This document shows, one piece after another, positions 46,849-57,526 of a stretch of DNA of 64,000 nt. The position numbers and the translations under genes are program-made. Location: positions 1 through 64,000 of the forward strand of contig NZ_FWXU01000022.1 of NCBI RefSeq assembly GCF_900176345.1, written 5' to 3'. Source of the stretch: Rhizobium sp. RU36D. Its GTDB lineage: Bacteria; Pseudomonadota; Alphaproteobacteria; Rhizobiales; Rhizobiaceae. The notes beneath the pieces are model-generated. The model worked only from the letters and a program-made list of their open reading frames with translations. It had not been told where the DNA came from and ran no database searches. Every line of letters begins with the position of its first letter. The first letter of the stretch is position 1.

Positions 46849-49803
46849 ATGGCTGACAGGCAGGAATTGCGGCTGGCGGATGTCGGTCCTGACGTGTTGC
46901 GGCCGTTGAGCCAGACGGAGAACAAGGCGGTGCTGGCGCTGCTGAAGGACGCGGGCCGCCAACATCAGGCAATAGCCGATCTCCTGGCGAGCGACACACC
47001 GCTCAAGGCTTTTGTGACCGCCGCACTCACGCTTTCTCCCTATCTCCGCGACGTGACGGCGCTCGATCCCGCGATCCTGGTTGACGCGATGCAAGAGCCG
47101 CTGGTGCCCTTGCTGGAGGAACTGGTGAAGACCGCGCGCACGGCTTGGCGTGGCGAAACCGGTGGGACGGTGCCCGAGGCCGAACTGATGACGCGGTTGC
47201 GCCGCACGAAGCGAAAACTCGCCTATGTCGTGGCGATGGCGGATCTAGCCCGACAGTTCGACGCACGCGATACCACCCGATGGCTGAGCCAGATGGCCGA
47301 TGCCTGCGTGGCGGCGACCATCGACCACCTGCTCGCCCAGGCCCATGAAAGCGGCAAGGTTACGCTTGTTGATGTCGATAACCCCTCCGCAAAGAGCGGG
47401 TTGATCGTGCTGGGCATGGGCAAGCTCGGCGCCCATGAACTCAACTACTCCTCCGATATCGACCTCGTGGTGTTTTTCGATCCCGCGGCCGGCATCCTGA
47501 AAAACCCCGAGGATGCCACAGAGACCTTCGGCCGGATGATGCGGCGGCTGGTGCGCATCCTGCAGGAGCGCACAGGCGACGGCTATGTGTTCCGCACCGA
47601 CCTGCGGCTGAGGCCCGATCCGGGATCGACGCCGCTCGCCGTGCCGGTCGAGGCGGCGCTGATCTATTACGAGGGGCGGGGGCAGAACTGGGAGCGGGCC
47701 GCCTATATCAAGGCACGGCCGGTAGCGGGCGATCTGGAGGCGGGTGCCGGTTTCCTGCGGGAGCTCACGCCGTTCGTTTTCCGCAAATATCTCGATTATG
47801 CGGCGATTGCGGATATCCACTCGATCAAACGGCAGATCCACGCGCACAAGGGCCATGGCGCGATTGCCATCAAGGGCCACAACGTCAAGCTCGGGCGCGG
47901 GGGTATCAGGGAAATCGAGTTTTTCGCCCAGACCCAGCAATTGATCGCCGGCGGACGAATGCCTGCGCTGCGCGTCAGCGGCACCGAGGCGGCGCTGGCG
48001 GAACTGGCCAAGGCCAATTGGATCGACGAGCCGACGATGCGCGAGCTCACGGTCTGCTACTGGTTCCTGCGGGATGTCGAGCACCGAATTCAGATGGTGC
48101 ATGACGAGCAGACCCATGTGCTGCCGACCAGCGAAAGCGAATTGCGCCGCATCGCGCTGATGTGCGGCTTTGCCGAGACGACGGCCTTCGCCCATGAGCT
48201 GGAAACCATGCTGCGCACCGTGGAAAAGCGCTATGCCAGGCTGTTCGAGCAGGAGGAAAAGCTGTCTGCCGGGACCGGCAACCTGGTTTTCACCGGGCAG
48301 AAGGACGATCCGGATACGTTGAAGACGCTGAAGGCGCTCGGTTTCGAGCGGCCCGCGGACATCTCGCGGGTGATCCGCACCTGGCATTACGGTCGCTATC
48401 GCGCGACGCAATCGGCCGAGGCGCGCGAACGGCTGACGGAACTGACGCCGCAACTGCTGAAAAGCTTCGGCGAGGGCAAGCGCGCCGACGAGGCGCTGCT
48501 GCGCTTCGACACCTTCATCGCCGGGCTGCCCGCCGGTATCCAGCTCTTCTCCCTGCTGGGCAACAATCCCGCACTGCTCGACCTGATCGTCAATATCATG
48601 TCCGCGGCGCCACGGTTGGCGGATATCATCGCGGCGCGGCCGCATGTTTTCGATGGCATGCTGGATCCCGGCCTGATGGTGGAACTGCCGACAAGGGACT
48701 ATCTGGCCCAGAGGCTTCAGAGCTTCCTGACCGGCGCGCGGCATTATGAGGAAATCCTCGATCGTCTCAGAATATTCGCCGCCGAACAGCGGTTTCTGAT
48801 CGGCATCCGGCTGCTGACCGGCTCCATCGGCGGCGCCTTGGCGGGCCGGGCGTTCACCGATCTCGCCGGGCTGGTGATTTCTGCTGCGCTGGAGGCCGTG
48901 TGCACCGAGATGGAAGCGGCACATGGGCAATTTCCTGGCGGGCGAGTGGTGCTTGCCGGCATGGGCAAGCTCGGCAGTTTCGAACTGACCGCGGGCTCCG
49001 ATGTCGACCTCATCCTTCTCTACGATCATGACGACGGCTATCTGGAATCCTCCGGACCCAAGCCGCTCGACGCGACCCGTTACTTCACCCGACTGACGCA
49101 GAGGCTGATCGCGGCCCTTTCTGCCCCGACGGCCGAGGGGGTGCTATACGAAGTCGACATGCGGCTTCGCCCCTCCGGCAACAAGGGGCCGGTGGCCACA
49201 CGGCTGCGGGCTTTCGAAAAATACCAGAAGGAAGAGGCCTGGACCTGGGAGCACATGGCCCTGTCGCGGGCACGGCTGATCTGCGGCGATCCTGACCTCA
49301 TGGCCGACGCCGAGCGCATCATCGCCGAAGTTTTGGGCCAGGCGCGTGACAAAGCCAGGATTGCCGCCGACGTAGCGGAGATGCGCGGCCTGATCGAGAA
49401 GGAAAAACCCCCGCGCGACATCTGGGACTTCAAGCTTATTCCGGGCGGTCTCATCGATATCGAATTCATCGCCCAATATCTTGCCCTGATCGCACCTGGC
49501 CATGGGATTGAGGCCCGAACCAATGGTTTGAGCACCGCAGAGGCGCTGCAGGCCATGGGGGCTGACCTGCTCGATCCCAACGACCTGGAACTCTGCCTGA
49601 AGACGCTGGGCCTGCTTACTGATCTCTCGCAGGTGACGCGGCTGTGCATCGACGGAGCCTTCGACCCGGCCACCGTGCCGGCCGGCCTGTTGGACCTTAT
49701 CTGCCGCGCAGGCGACGCGCCTGACATCAAGGCGCTGGAGGCAGAATTGAAGCATCGGACGAAGGCGGTGCGCAAGGCCTTCTCGCGGATTGTCGAGGCC
49801 TAG
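46849..49803 (+). CDS. glnE: bifunctional glutamine synthetase adenylyltransferase/deadenylylase GlnE
   Basis: 984 aa. Two nucleotidyltransferase domains: GMGKLGAHELNYSSDIDLVVFFD (from residue 189, removes AMP) and GMGKLGSFELTAGSDVDLILLYD (from 704, adds AMP), each followed by a helical GlnD-PII uridylyltransferase-associated domain. It tunes glutamine synthetase to nitrogen status. ATG 46849 has AGGAGG 9 nt upstream; GTG 46819 is in frame but poorer. Confidence 0.95.
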   Translation: MADRQELRLADVGPDVLRPLSQTENKAVLALLKDAGRQHQAIADLLASDTPLKAFVTAALTLSPYLRDVTALDPAILVDAMQEPLVPLLEELVKTARTAWRGETGGTVPEAELMTRLRRTKRKLAYVVAMADLARQFDARDTTRWLSQMADACVAATIDHLLAQAHESGKVTLVDVDNPSAKSGLIVLGMGKLGAHELNYSSDIDLVVFFDPAAGILKNPEDATETFGRMMRRLVRILQERTGDGYVFRTDLRLRPDPGSTPLAVPVEAALIYYEGRGQNWERAAYIKARPVAGDLEAGAGFLRELTPFVFRKYLDYAAIADIHSIKRQIHAHKGHGAIAIKGHNVKLGRGGIREIEFFAQTQQLIAGGRMPALRVSGTEAALAELAKANWIDEPTMRELTVCYWFLRDVEHRIQMVHDEQTHVLPTSESELRRIALMCGFAETTAFAHELETMLRTVEKRYARLFEQEEKLSAGTGNLVFTGQKDDPDTLKTLKALGFERPADISRVIRTWHYGRYRATQSAEARERLTELTPQLLKSFGEGKRADEALLRFDTFIAGLPAGIQLFSLLGNNPALLDLIVNIMSAAPRLADIIAARPHVFDGMLDPGLMVELPTRDYLAQRLQSFLTGARHYEEILDRLRIFAAEQRFLIGIRLLTGSIGGALAGRAFTDLAGLVISAALEAVCTEMEAAHGQFPGGRVVLAGMGKLGSFELTAGSDVDLILLYDHDDGYLESSGPKPLDATRYFTRLTQRLIAALSAPTAEGVLYEVDMRLRPSGNKGPVATRLRAFEKYQKEEAWTWEHMALSRARLICGDPDLMADAERIIAEVLGQARDKARIAADVAEMRGLIEKEKPPRDIWDFKLIPGGLIDIEFIAQYLALIAPGHGIEARTNGLSTAEALQAMGADLLDPNDLELCLKTLGLLTDLSQVTRLCIDGAFDPATVPAGLLDLICRAGDAPDIKALEAELKHRTKAVRKAFSRIVEA

Positions 49804-49987
49804 CAGCGGGAGGATGGCGGTCGTTCTTGGCCGAATAACGACCAAGTCGGTGCGCTGACGTCTGGCAAGTGGCGGTTGCCAGCATCGGAGAACCCCGTTT
49901 AGCTGGCGGATTCTCTCTAATTTAACGGAGCGCGATGTACTCTTCCCGATAGACAGCACTGAAGTGGCGCGGGGGAGTTGCGGTTTC

Positions 49988-51991
49988 ATGGCGGATGTTC
50001 GGAGTTTGAAGCAGATTGTGCGTGAGGCGGTCAACCTGTTCAAGGTTCCCAATGACAATCCGCAACTGACCCTGTCGCAGTTCGAAGCCTTCTCCAAGCA
50101 GGTTCCTCTGCTCTACTTCATTCTCGTCACCAACATGCTCTCTTTGGCATCGACCCACGCTCAGGCGGCGCCGGTTGAGCTGGTGATCTATGTTCCCGCC
50201 GTGCTTTCGATCCTCTGCACCGCGCGCGCCATCGGCTGGCTGCGCAAGCGCAATGTCAAGCTGGATGCGACAGAGGCCTATCGGAAGCTGAAGGCGACCA
50301 ATATCGTGGCTGCGCCGATGACGCTTGCCTGCACGGTCTGGTCCTTGTCGCTGTTTCCCTATGGCGATCCCTATCAAAAGGCGCACGTGGCCTTCTTCAT
50401 GGGCATTACCGTGATCGGCTGCATCTTCTGCCTGATGCATCTGCGGTCGGCCGCGTTCATGGTGACGATCATCGTCAACACGCCATTCTTCGTGTTCATG
50501 GTTCTGTCCGGAGAACCCACCTTCATCGCGACGGGTGTCAACGTCATTCTCGTCAGCGTGGCGATGATCGCGATCCTCATGACCCATTACCGGGATTTTC
50601 GGCAGTTGAACGAGCAGCGCCATGTCCTCTTGGCGCAGCAGCAGGCGTTGCAGGACCAGAACAAGACTATGCAGGCCTTGTCGGACGAAAACCTGCGGCT
50701 CGCCAATCTCGACAGCCTGACGCAGATCGCCAACAGGCGCAGCTTCTTCCACAATCTGGAGACGGCATTCGACAGGGCACGGCAGGATCAGACCACCCTT
50801 GCCGTCGGCGTCATCGATCTCGACGGCTTCAAGCCGGTCAATGACATGTATGGTCACGCCGCCGGAGACAAGGTGCTGGTGGAGGTGGCAGATCGCCTGC
50901 AGAAATTTGTCGGGCCGACGCTGTCTGTCTACCGGCTGGGGGGCGACGAATTCGCAATCATCCTGCGCGACGCACCGGATGAGGCGGCCGTGCAAGCGCT
51001 TGGCACGACGATCTGCGATGCCATTGCCCAGCGGATCAATATCGGCGGCGGCGTGGTTCAGGTTACCGGCTCCCTGGGTTTCACCGTTGACCGGCAGCTG
51101 GCTGAGACGGCGCAGGAACTCTACGAGCGGGCGGACTATGCGCTCTACACGGCAAAGAGGCATCAGCGCGCGGGCGTGGTGATCTTCAACGCCGCCCAGG
51201 CAAGCGAACTCTCCCGCCAGAAGGTCGTGGAAGAGACGCTGATGGCGGCGGATCTCGAGAGGGAACTGTCGCTGGTTTTCCAGCCGATCATGGATGTCGC
51301 CTCGGAACGCTGCATTGGCTTCGAAGCGCTCGCGCGCTGGCAGTCACCGACGATCGGCCTGGTATCGCCCGCCGAATTTATCCAGATCGCCGAGTACAAC
51401 GGTCGTATAACGCTGATCACCCGGCTGCTTCTGGAAAAGGCGCTGAAGGTTGCCGCGACCTGGCCTGACGATATCTTCCTGTCGTTCAACCTGTCGCCGC
51501 ATGATCTGGCGACGAGCGAGAGCGTGTTGCGCCTGATCGGCATCGTCAATGCTGGAGCGTTTCCGGCACACCGGATCAATTTCGAGATCACCGAAACCGC
51601 CGTGATGTCCGACTTCGAGCAGGCCCGCGCCTCGATCGAACTGCTCCGTCGTCTCGGCTGCGGCATATCGCTCGATGACTTTGGCACGGGTTATGCGAGC
51701 TTGAGCTATGTGCACCGGCTGCCGCTTTCCAAGATCAAGGTGGACCGCAGCTTCGTGCGGGAGATCCACAAGCAGGAATCGAGCCTGAAAATCGTCAAGT
51801 CCGTCCTGGCGCTTTGCGAGGAAATGGGGCTCGAAGCCATTGTCGAAGGCGTGGAAACCAGCGAGGAACTGGCGATCCTGGAACGTCTTGGCGTTCGCTC
51901 CGTCCAGGGCTTCCATTTCGCGAAGCCCGTGCCTGCGGCGGAGACCCTGGCATTTTGCAGGCCAGCGACGGTGAGCCGCCGCACGGCCTGA
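49988..51991 (+). CDS. membrane GGDEF-EAL cyclic-di-GMP protein
   Basis: 667 aa. Five or six N-terminal membrane helices (about 45-220), a GGDEF domain with intact GGDEF at 318-322, and an EAL domain with EAL at 446-448, NLSPHDL, EITETAVM, LDDFGTGYASL and KVDRSFV; both catalytic sets look intact, so it may be bifunctional. GGGGGAG lies 10 nt before ATG 49988. Convergent with the histidine kinase gene downstream. Confidence 0.9.
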   Translation: MADVRSLKQIVREAVNLFKVPNDNPQLTLSQFEAFSKQVPLLYFILVTNMLSLASTHAQAAPVELVIYVPAVLSILCTARAIGWLRKRNVKLDATEAYRKLKATNIVAAPMTLACTVWSLSLFPYGDPYQKAHVAFFMGITVIGCIFCLMHLRSAAFMVTIIVNTPFFVFMVLSGEPTFIATGVNVILVSVAMIAILMTHYRDFRQLNEQRHVLLAQQQALQDQNKTMQALSDENLRLANLDSLTQIANRRSFFHNLETAFDRARQDQTTLAVGVIDLDGFKPVNDMYGHAAGDKVLVEVADRLQKFVGPTLSVYRLGGDEFAIILRDAPDEAAVQALGTTICDAIAQRINIGGGVVQVTGSLGFTVDRQLAETAQELYERADYALYTAKRHQRAGVVIFNAAQASELSRQKVVEETLMAADLERELSLVFQPIMDVASERCIGFEALARWQSPTIGLVSPAEFIQIAEYNGRITLITRLLLEKALKVAATWPDDIFLSFNLSPHDLATSESVLRLIGIVNAGAFPAHRINFEITETAVMSDFEQARASIELLRRLGCGISLDDFGTGYASLSYVHRLPLSKIKVDRSFVREIHKQESSLKIVKSVLALCEEMGLEAIVEGVETSEELAILERLGVRSVQGFHFAKPVPAAETLAFCRPATVSRRTA

Positions 51992-52019
51992 ATTTCGGGC
52001 GGGCAGCGACCTTCTGAAG

Positions 52020-54359
52020 TCAGTAGCGGCGCCTGACCTTCTCCTCGATGCCATCGGGGATATAGACCCGCAGGACGGTGCCGCGGCCCTCGCTGGAGCG
52101 GATCGTCAGGCGACCGCCATGCAGGGCGACCAGCGACCGCGAAATGGCAAGGCCCAGGCCTGAGCCGCCCTTGCTCTTGGCATACTGGCTCTGCACCTGC
52201 TCGAAGGGCTGGCCGATCTTGCTGAGGGCTTCCTGGGGTATGCCGATACCGGTGTCGGCGATCGACAGCATCACGCCCCTGTCGGTCTTGCGCGCCCGAA
52301 GCGCGATGCGGCCACCCTCGTTGGTGAACTTCACCGAATTCGAGAGGATGTTGAGCAGGATCTGCTTGACCGCACGGCGGTCCGCGACAACCGAGAGCCC
52401 CGAAGCCACGCGCTGTTCGACACGGATATGCTTTTCCTCCGCGGGAATGGCGGTCAGCCTCAGGCTTTCCTCGATCAACGGCGCCAGATCGATGATCTCC
52501 GCTTTGATCTTCATCTGGCCGGCCTCGATCTTCGACATATCCAGGATGTCGTTGATGACGTTCAGCAGATGCTTGCCGCTGTCATGGATGTCGCGGGCAT
52601 ATTCGAGATATTTGGGCGAGCCGATCGGGCCGAACATACCGGTCTGCAGGATCTCGGAGAAGCCGAGAATGGCATTGAGCGGCGTGCGAAGCTCGTGGGA
52701 CATATTGGCCAGGAATTCCGACTTGGCCTTGTTGGCGGCCTCGGCGCGTTCCTTCTCCGCCTGGTAATTGGCATTGGCCACCGAAAGCTCGGTCTTCTGG
52801 TGCTCCAACTTGCGCTGGGAGGCCGAGAGGTCGCCGATGGTCGCCATCAGCCGGCGCTCCTGCTCGCGCAGGCGCTCCTGGTGGCGCTTCAGCAGGGTGA
52901 TGTCGGTGCCGACGGAGACAAGGCCGCCATCCCTGGTGCGGCGCTCGTTGATCTGCAGCCACCGCTCATCGGCCAGCTGAACCTCGGTCGTGCGCGAATT
53001 GCCGCTGAGATCGGGATCGGCGACGCGCCGCTGGATGATCGGGCGGGCGGAGGCAGAGTTCACCGTGCTGCGCTCGGTGCCGGGCACGAGCACACTGTCG
53101 GGCAGGCCATAGACCTGCTGGAAATGGCCGTTGCACATCACCAGCCGGTCGTTCTTGTCCCACAACACAAAGGTTTCGGAGGTGCATTCGATGGCATCCG
53201 CCAGGCGCTGGTCGGCCTCGGCGTAGCGCTGAGCCAAGCGATGCTGCTCGGTGACGTCCATGGCGATGCCGATGACATGCAGCCTGTCGGCCTGGGTGCG
53301 CAAGACTTGGGCGCGGGCGCGCATCCATACGTAATGACCATTGGCGTGCCGCATGCGAAACACCTGGTCGATCTGGCGGGATTCTCCTTTGCGAATGATC
53401 CGCGCCAGGGCAAACAGATTGCCATCGCCGGGATGCATTAGCTTGGCCGCGTCGTTGAAGGTCAGCACCGCATTGGTGGGCGGCAGGCCCAGCATCTCAT
53501 ACATAGATCGGGACCAGAACAGCTTGCGGCTGGACAGGTCGAAGTCCCAAAGCCCGCAGCGGCCGCGCGACAGTGCCGCTTCCACACGCATGTTCGATTC
53601 AACGAAGACCGTATCGGCTTCGCGGGTGCGCTTCACCTGCTGGAAATAGGCATAGAGGATGACCAGCAGGATCGACGAAATCCCGGCAAACAAGGTCACG
53701 TTCAGGGCGATTTCCCGCCTGAGATAGCTCGACATCTCCTCCAGGGAATGCGCCGCGACAATCAGCCCGCCGTCTTCACCCAGGGGTGACAGCACGGCGA
53801 AATGCCTTATGCCATCAATATGCGTCTCGATCACGCCGCTCTGGTCGGCAAATCGCCTGATCGTGGCGACTTCCGGCAGCAACTGGCTGAGCGGCTTGCC
53901 GATATGGCTCGCGCCCGTGGGAGAGGTCGCAGACACGTCGCCCTTGGCATTGGTGACGAGCACGAAAGCACCGGTTCCCAGGCGATCCTGGGGCAGGAAC
54001 TTCGCCAACTGCGTTTCAAGCATGGGGCGGCTCGCCTCCAGTGGCTTGAAGGGCGTGGCGGTGAAGGCCGCGCGCGCCGCAGCCGCCGTCAGGGCCGTGG
54101 ACTGGCGCAAGGCCGTCTCCATGCGCGCGCTTTCCGACACGATGCCGACGACCCGCGCGAAGGCGACCACGGACAGAAAGGCCATGATCAGGATTGGAAT
54201 GAGGCGACGCAGCAGCGTTTCGAGCCGCTCGGTGGACCGCCCGCCCTTGCCGTCGCTTGCCGCCACTGCCTTGATGTTGAAACTGAAGAATGCCGCACAT
54301 CGCGAAAAAAGAAGACGCAGCCGCTCATCGGCTGCGGTTGCCCGCCGCGCGTTATCCAT
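52020..54359 (-). CDS. PAS-domain sensor histidine kinase of PleC/DivJ/CbrA (PdhS) type
   Basis: 779 aa. Two membrane helices (near 53-72 and 220-240) with a periplasmic domain, two or more PAS/PAC domains (about 255-510), a coiled-coil linker, HisKA with H555 in FLANMSHELRTPLNAILGFSEIL, then FGPIGSPKYLEYARDIHDSGKHLLNVINDILDMSKIEAG, the signature of kinases acting on DivK/PleD, and an intact ATPase domain. No receiver domain is attached. Size and motifs recall CbrA of Sinorhizobium; I do not assign the symbol. Confidence 0.88.
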   Translation of the reverse strand: MDNARRATAADERLRLLFSRCAAFFSFNIKAVAASDGKGGRSTERLETLLRRLIPILIMAFLSVVAFARVVGIVSESARMETALRQSTALTAAAARAAFTATPFKPLEASRPMLETQLAKFLPQDRLGTGAFVLVTNAKGDVSATSPTGASHIGKPLSQLLPEVATIRRFADQSGVIETHIDGIRHFAVLSPLGEDGGLIVAAHSLEEMSSYLRREIALNVTLFAGISSILLVILYAYFQQVKRTREADTVFVESNMRVEAALSRGRCGLWDFDLSSRKLFWSRSMYEMLGLPPTNAVLTFNDAAKLMHPGDGNLFALARIIRKGESRQIDQVFRMRHANGHYVWMRARAQVLRTQADRLHVIGIAMDVTEQHRLAQRYAEADQRLADAIECTSETFVLWDKNDRLVMCNGHFQQVYGLPDSVLVPGTERSTVNSASARPIIQRRVADPDLSGNSRTTEVQLADERWLQINERRTRDGGLVSVGTDITLLKRHQERLREQERRLMATIGDLSASQRKLEHQKTELSVANANYQAEKERAEAANKAKSEFLANMSHELRTPLNAILGFSEILQTGMFGPIGSPKYLEYARDIHDSGKHLLNVINDILDMSKIEAGQMKIKAEIIDLAPLIEESLRLTAIPAEEKHIRVEQRVASGLSVVADRRAVKQILLNILSNSVKFTNEGGRIALRARKTDRGVMLSIADTGIGIPQEALSKIGQPFEQVQSQYAKSKGGSGLGLAISRSLVALHGGRLTIRSSEGRGTVLRVYIPDGIEEKVRRRY

Positions 54360-54537
54360 CGTCCCTCACTTGATCCCTCGTGTGATTCGAAGCGCCGCTG
54401 CCCGAACCAAAGCCAATGAATCAAAGGTGATTCGCTCTGTCCAGTCGAAAAAGTAAGACTGTGTTAACCAATTGGAATTTTGCGGTTATTCGTTGCGCAA
54501 AAGACTCGCTGAGCCTGCAGCCACGAATAGGGCTCAA

Positions 54538-54561
54538 CCGGCGCGGACAAATCCGCGCCGG
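54538..54561 (-). terminator. hairpin near the pepN 3' end
   Basis: Arms CCGGCGCGGA (54538-54547) and TCCGCGCCGG (54552-54561) with a CAAA loop, 18 bp after the pepN stop. There is no strong T-run, so intrinsic termination is uncertain. Confidence 0.5.
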
Positions 54562-54578
54562 ACGGTGCGCCTGATGCG

Positions 54579-57227
54579 TCAGGCCTTGAGCATCCGATCG
54601 ACAATGTCGCGCACGTCGGTGGACAGGCCGGCGGACCGCTCGATCTCCATCAGCGCGGTGCGGGCGAGATCGGCACGCGACGGTTCCAGGGAGCGCCAGG
54701 ACCGCATGGCCGTGAGCAAACGTGCGGCCAGTTGCGGGTTGCGCTTGTCGATTTCCAGGATACGGGCGGCATGAAAGCGGTAGGCCGCGCCATCGGCCCG
54801 GTTGAAACCGGTCGCATTGGCGAAGGCAAAGGTTCCGATCAGCGAGCGCACCCGGTTCGGATTGGCCGGATTGTAATGCTCGTTCGTCATCAGCTTTTCG
54901 ATCCGCTCCAGCGCATCGGCGCCGGGAATGGTCGCCTGGATCGAAAACCACTTGTCGAGCACCAGGGCGTTGCTGCTGAAGCGCGCCTCGAAGGCTTGCA
55001 GGGCGGTGGCGGTTTCGGCCGCCTGCGGGAAGCGATGGGCAAGGACGGTCAGTGCCTGGGCGAGGTCCGTCATGTTGTCGGCCTTGTCGAAGGCCGCAGC
55101 CGCACGGGCCGGCGACTGTTCGGCAAGCGCCAGATAGGAGAGGGCGGCGTTCTTCAGCGCGCGCCGTCCGGCATCGGCAGCATCGGGCTTGTAAGCGCCG
55201 GTGTCCGCCATATCCGCCATCAGCTTTGCGAACACATCGGCGCCGGCCTTGGCAATGGCCGTCAGTACCGTCTCGCGACCGGTGTGAATGGCATCAGGGT
55301 CGTTGTCGCTGCCGAGTTCGCGGGCAATGTCTGCTTCGCTGGGGAGAGCCAGCGCCTGGGCGCGGAAGGCAGGCTCGAGCGTTTCGTTGGCGGCGATTGC
55401 CAGCAGCGTTTCGGTAAGCATCGCATCGGACTGGACCGTCTCGCCCTTGCGCGCCTGTGCCGCGGCAGCGGTCAGGACGGGCAGCGCCAGGTTGGTCAGC
55501 GCCTGCCAACGGGCGAAGAGATCGCTTTCATGGCGGGCAATGAGGCTGAGATCGGCACCGCTCTGGTCGAAATGCAGAGATACGGGGGCCGAAAAGCCGC
55601 GGTTGAGCGAAACGGTCGGACGCGACGGAATGCCGGTGAACACGAATTTCTGCGAACGTTCTGTGAGGTGCAGAACGTCGTCCGTCATCTCGCCACCGGT
55701 GACGGCGGACGGGGTGACGATGGTGCCGTCTTCCAGCAGAAGGCCCGTCTTCAACGGGATATGCATCGGCTCCTTGGAGGTCTGCCCCGGTGTCGCCGGA
55801 ACCATCTGGTCGAGCGAGAGCGTCAGCGTGCCGGTGGCAGCGTCAAAGGCGGAGGACACGGTGATCTGTGGCGTGCCAGCCTGATGATACCAGAGCGAGA
55901 ACTGCTTGAGGTCGCGGCCACTCGCATCCTCGAAGCATTTCACGAAATCCTCGACGGTGGCGGCATCGCCGTCATGGCGTTCGAAATAGAGGTCCATGCC
56001 CTTCTTGAACAGTTCGCCACCGAGGATGGTGGCGATCATGCGGGTAACCTCGGAGCCCTTTTCGTAGACAGTCGTCGTATAGAAATTGTTGATTTCGCGA
56101 TAGGAGGTGGGCCGCACCGGATGGGCGAGGGGACCGGAATCCTCGGTGAACTGTTCCGAGCGCAGGTGCCGCACCTCGGCAATGCGCTTGACGGCGCGCG
56201 AGCGCTGGTCGGCGGAAAACTCGTGGTCGCGATAGACGGTCAGGCCTTCCTTCAGGCAGAGCTGGAACCAGTCGCGGCAGGTAATCCGGTTGCCGGTCCA
56301 GTTGTGAAAATATTCGTGGGCGATGATCGCCTCGATATTGGCATAGTCCTGGTCGGTCGCGGTCTCGGGATCGGCCAGAACATATTTGTCGTTGAAGATG
56401 TTCAGGCCCTTGTTTTCCATGGCCCCCATGTTGAAGTCTGACACGGCCACGATCATGAAGATATCGAGATCATATTCCCGGCCGAAGACCTCCTCGTCCC
56501 ATTTCATCGAGCGTTTGAGGGCATCCATGGCATAGGCGGCGCGCGCCTCCTTGCCATGCTCGACATAGATCTTCAGCGCGACTTCGCGCTCCGACATGGT
56601 GACGAAGGTGTCTTCAACGACGCCGAGGTCACCGGCGACCAGCGCGAAGAGGTAGCTCGGCTTGGGATGGGGATCAAACCACGCGGCGAAGTGCTTGCCC
56701 GGGCCATAGCCGGCGCCACCGAGGAAATTGCCATTCGACAGGAGGAGCGGATTGGCCTCCTTGTCGGCGATGATGTTGACGGTGAACGGCGCCAGCACGT
56801 CAGGACGATCAGGGAAATAGGTGATGCGGCGGAAACCTTCGGCCTCGCACTGCGTGCAATAGATGCCGTTGGACCTGTAAAGGCCCATCAACTGGGTGTT
56901 GGCCTCGGGATTGATGATGGTCGTGACCGTGATCTCGAACGGTTTGCTCTCGGGCAGGTCCCGGATGACGAGCCGTTCCGGCGAGAGATCGTACTGGCCA
57001 GCCGGAATTTCGTTCTGGTCGAACAGCAGGCCCGACAACGACAACTCGTCCCCGTCCAGCACCAGCGGCGCGCTGGCATCCACGCCTTCGCGCCGGTGGA
57101 AGATCATACGCGTTTCCACCTTGGTTTCCGTCGGATCAAGCTCGAAGGTCAGATCGACACGTTCCAGCACGAAATCAGTGGGGCGGTAGTCTGCCAGATG
57201 AACGATCTGGCCGGTATCTGTTCGCAT
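54579..57227 (-). CDS. pepN: aminopeptidase N (M1 family)
   Basis: 882 aa, full length. GAMENKGLNIFND exopeptidase motif; zinc site HEYFH (H304, H308) with E327 of LKEGLTVYRDHEF as third ligand. It removes N-terminal residues from peptides in the cytoplasm. The C-terminal helical domain is complete. Start ATG 57227. Confidence 0.95.
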   Translation of the reverse strand: MRTDTGQIVHLADYRPTDFVLERVDLTFELDPTETKVETRMIFHRREGVDASAPLVLDGDELSLSGLLFDQNEIPAGQYDLSPERLVIRDLPESKPFEITVTTIINPEANTQLMGLYRSNGIYCTQCEAEGFRRITYFPDRPDVLAPFTVNIIADKEANPLLLSNGNFLGGAGYGPGKHFAAWFDPHPKPSYLFALVAGDLGVVEDTFVTMSEREVALKIYVEHGKEARAAYAMDALKRSMKWDEEVFGREYDLDIFMIVAVSDFNMGAMENKGLNIFNDKYVLADPETATDQDYANIEAIIAHEYFHNWTGNRITCRDWFQLCLKEGLTVYRDHEFSADQRSRAVKRIAEVRHLRSEQFTEDSGPLAHPVRPTSYREINNFYTTTVYEKGSEVTRMIATILGGELFKKGMDLYFERHDGDAATVEDFVKCFEDASGRDLKQFSLWYHQAGTPQITVSSAFDAATGTLTLSLDQMVPATPGQTSKEPMHIPLKTGLLLEDGTIVTPSAVTGGEMTDDVLHLTERSQKFVFTGIPSRPTVSLNRGFSAPVSLHFDQSGADLSLIARHESDLFARWQALTNLALPVLTAAAAQARKGETVQSDAMLTETLLAIAANETLEPAFRAQALALPSEADIARELGSDNDPDAIHTGRETVLTAIAKAGADVFAKLMADMADTGAYKPDAADAGRRALKNAALSYLALAEQSPARAAAAFDKADNMTDLAQALTVLAHRFPQAAETATALQAFEARFSSNALVLDKWFSIQATIPGADALERIEKLMTNEHYNPANPNRVRSLIGTFAFANATGFNRADGAAYRFHAARILEIDKRNPQLAARLLTAMRSWRSLEPSRADLARTALMEIERSAGLSTDVRDIVDRMLKA

Positions 57228-57526
57228 AAATCTGTCCTGATCGTCTTCTGCTTCAACCCGTATCCGCGACGGTGTAGGCCGAGAACCGGCAATCGCGATG
57301 TTGCCTGGATCATGGCATCAATTTCTGAACGATTGTTAAAATTAGAAAGTTACTTGAGCGACGAACCAAATTTGGTTCAGGTTGCACCACTTCCGGTACC
57401 GTCACTGGGCGGTCGCAGCTTTATCGCTTGCCATGGTCGGTAAGCTGGCCGATGGTCGATGCTCGCTAATGAGAGTCGCCACCCAGGAGAGTGTCGGACT
57501 GTTCGTCGGTCCGCCAAACGTCGTTG
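57228..57526. other. intergenic region between pepN and the DMT gene
   Basis: Divergent promoter region. AT-rich around 57320-57375. No gene or repeat seen. Confidence 0.4.

Noticed and set aside
47245..49029. 594-codon minus frame opposite glnE
   Set aside because: Antisense shadow of GlnE.
54732..56441. 569-codon plus frame opposite pepN
   Set aside because: Antisense shadow of PepN; no start signal.
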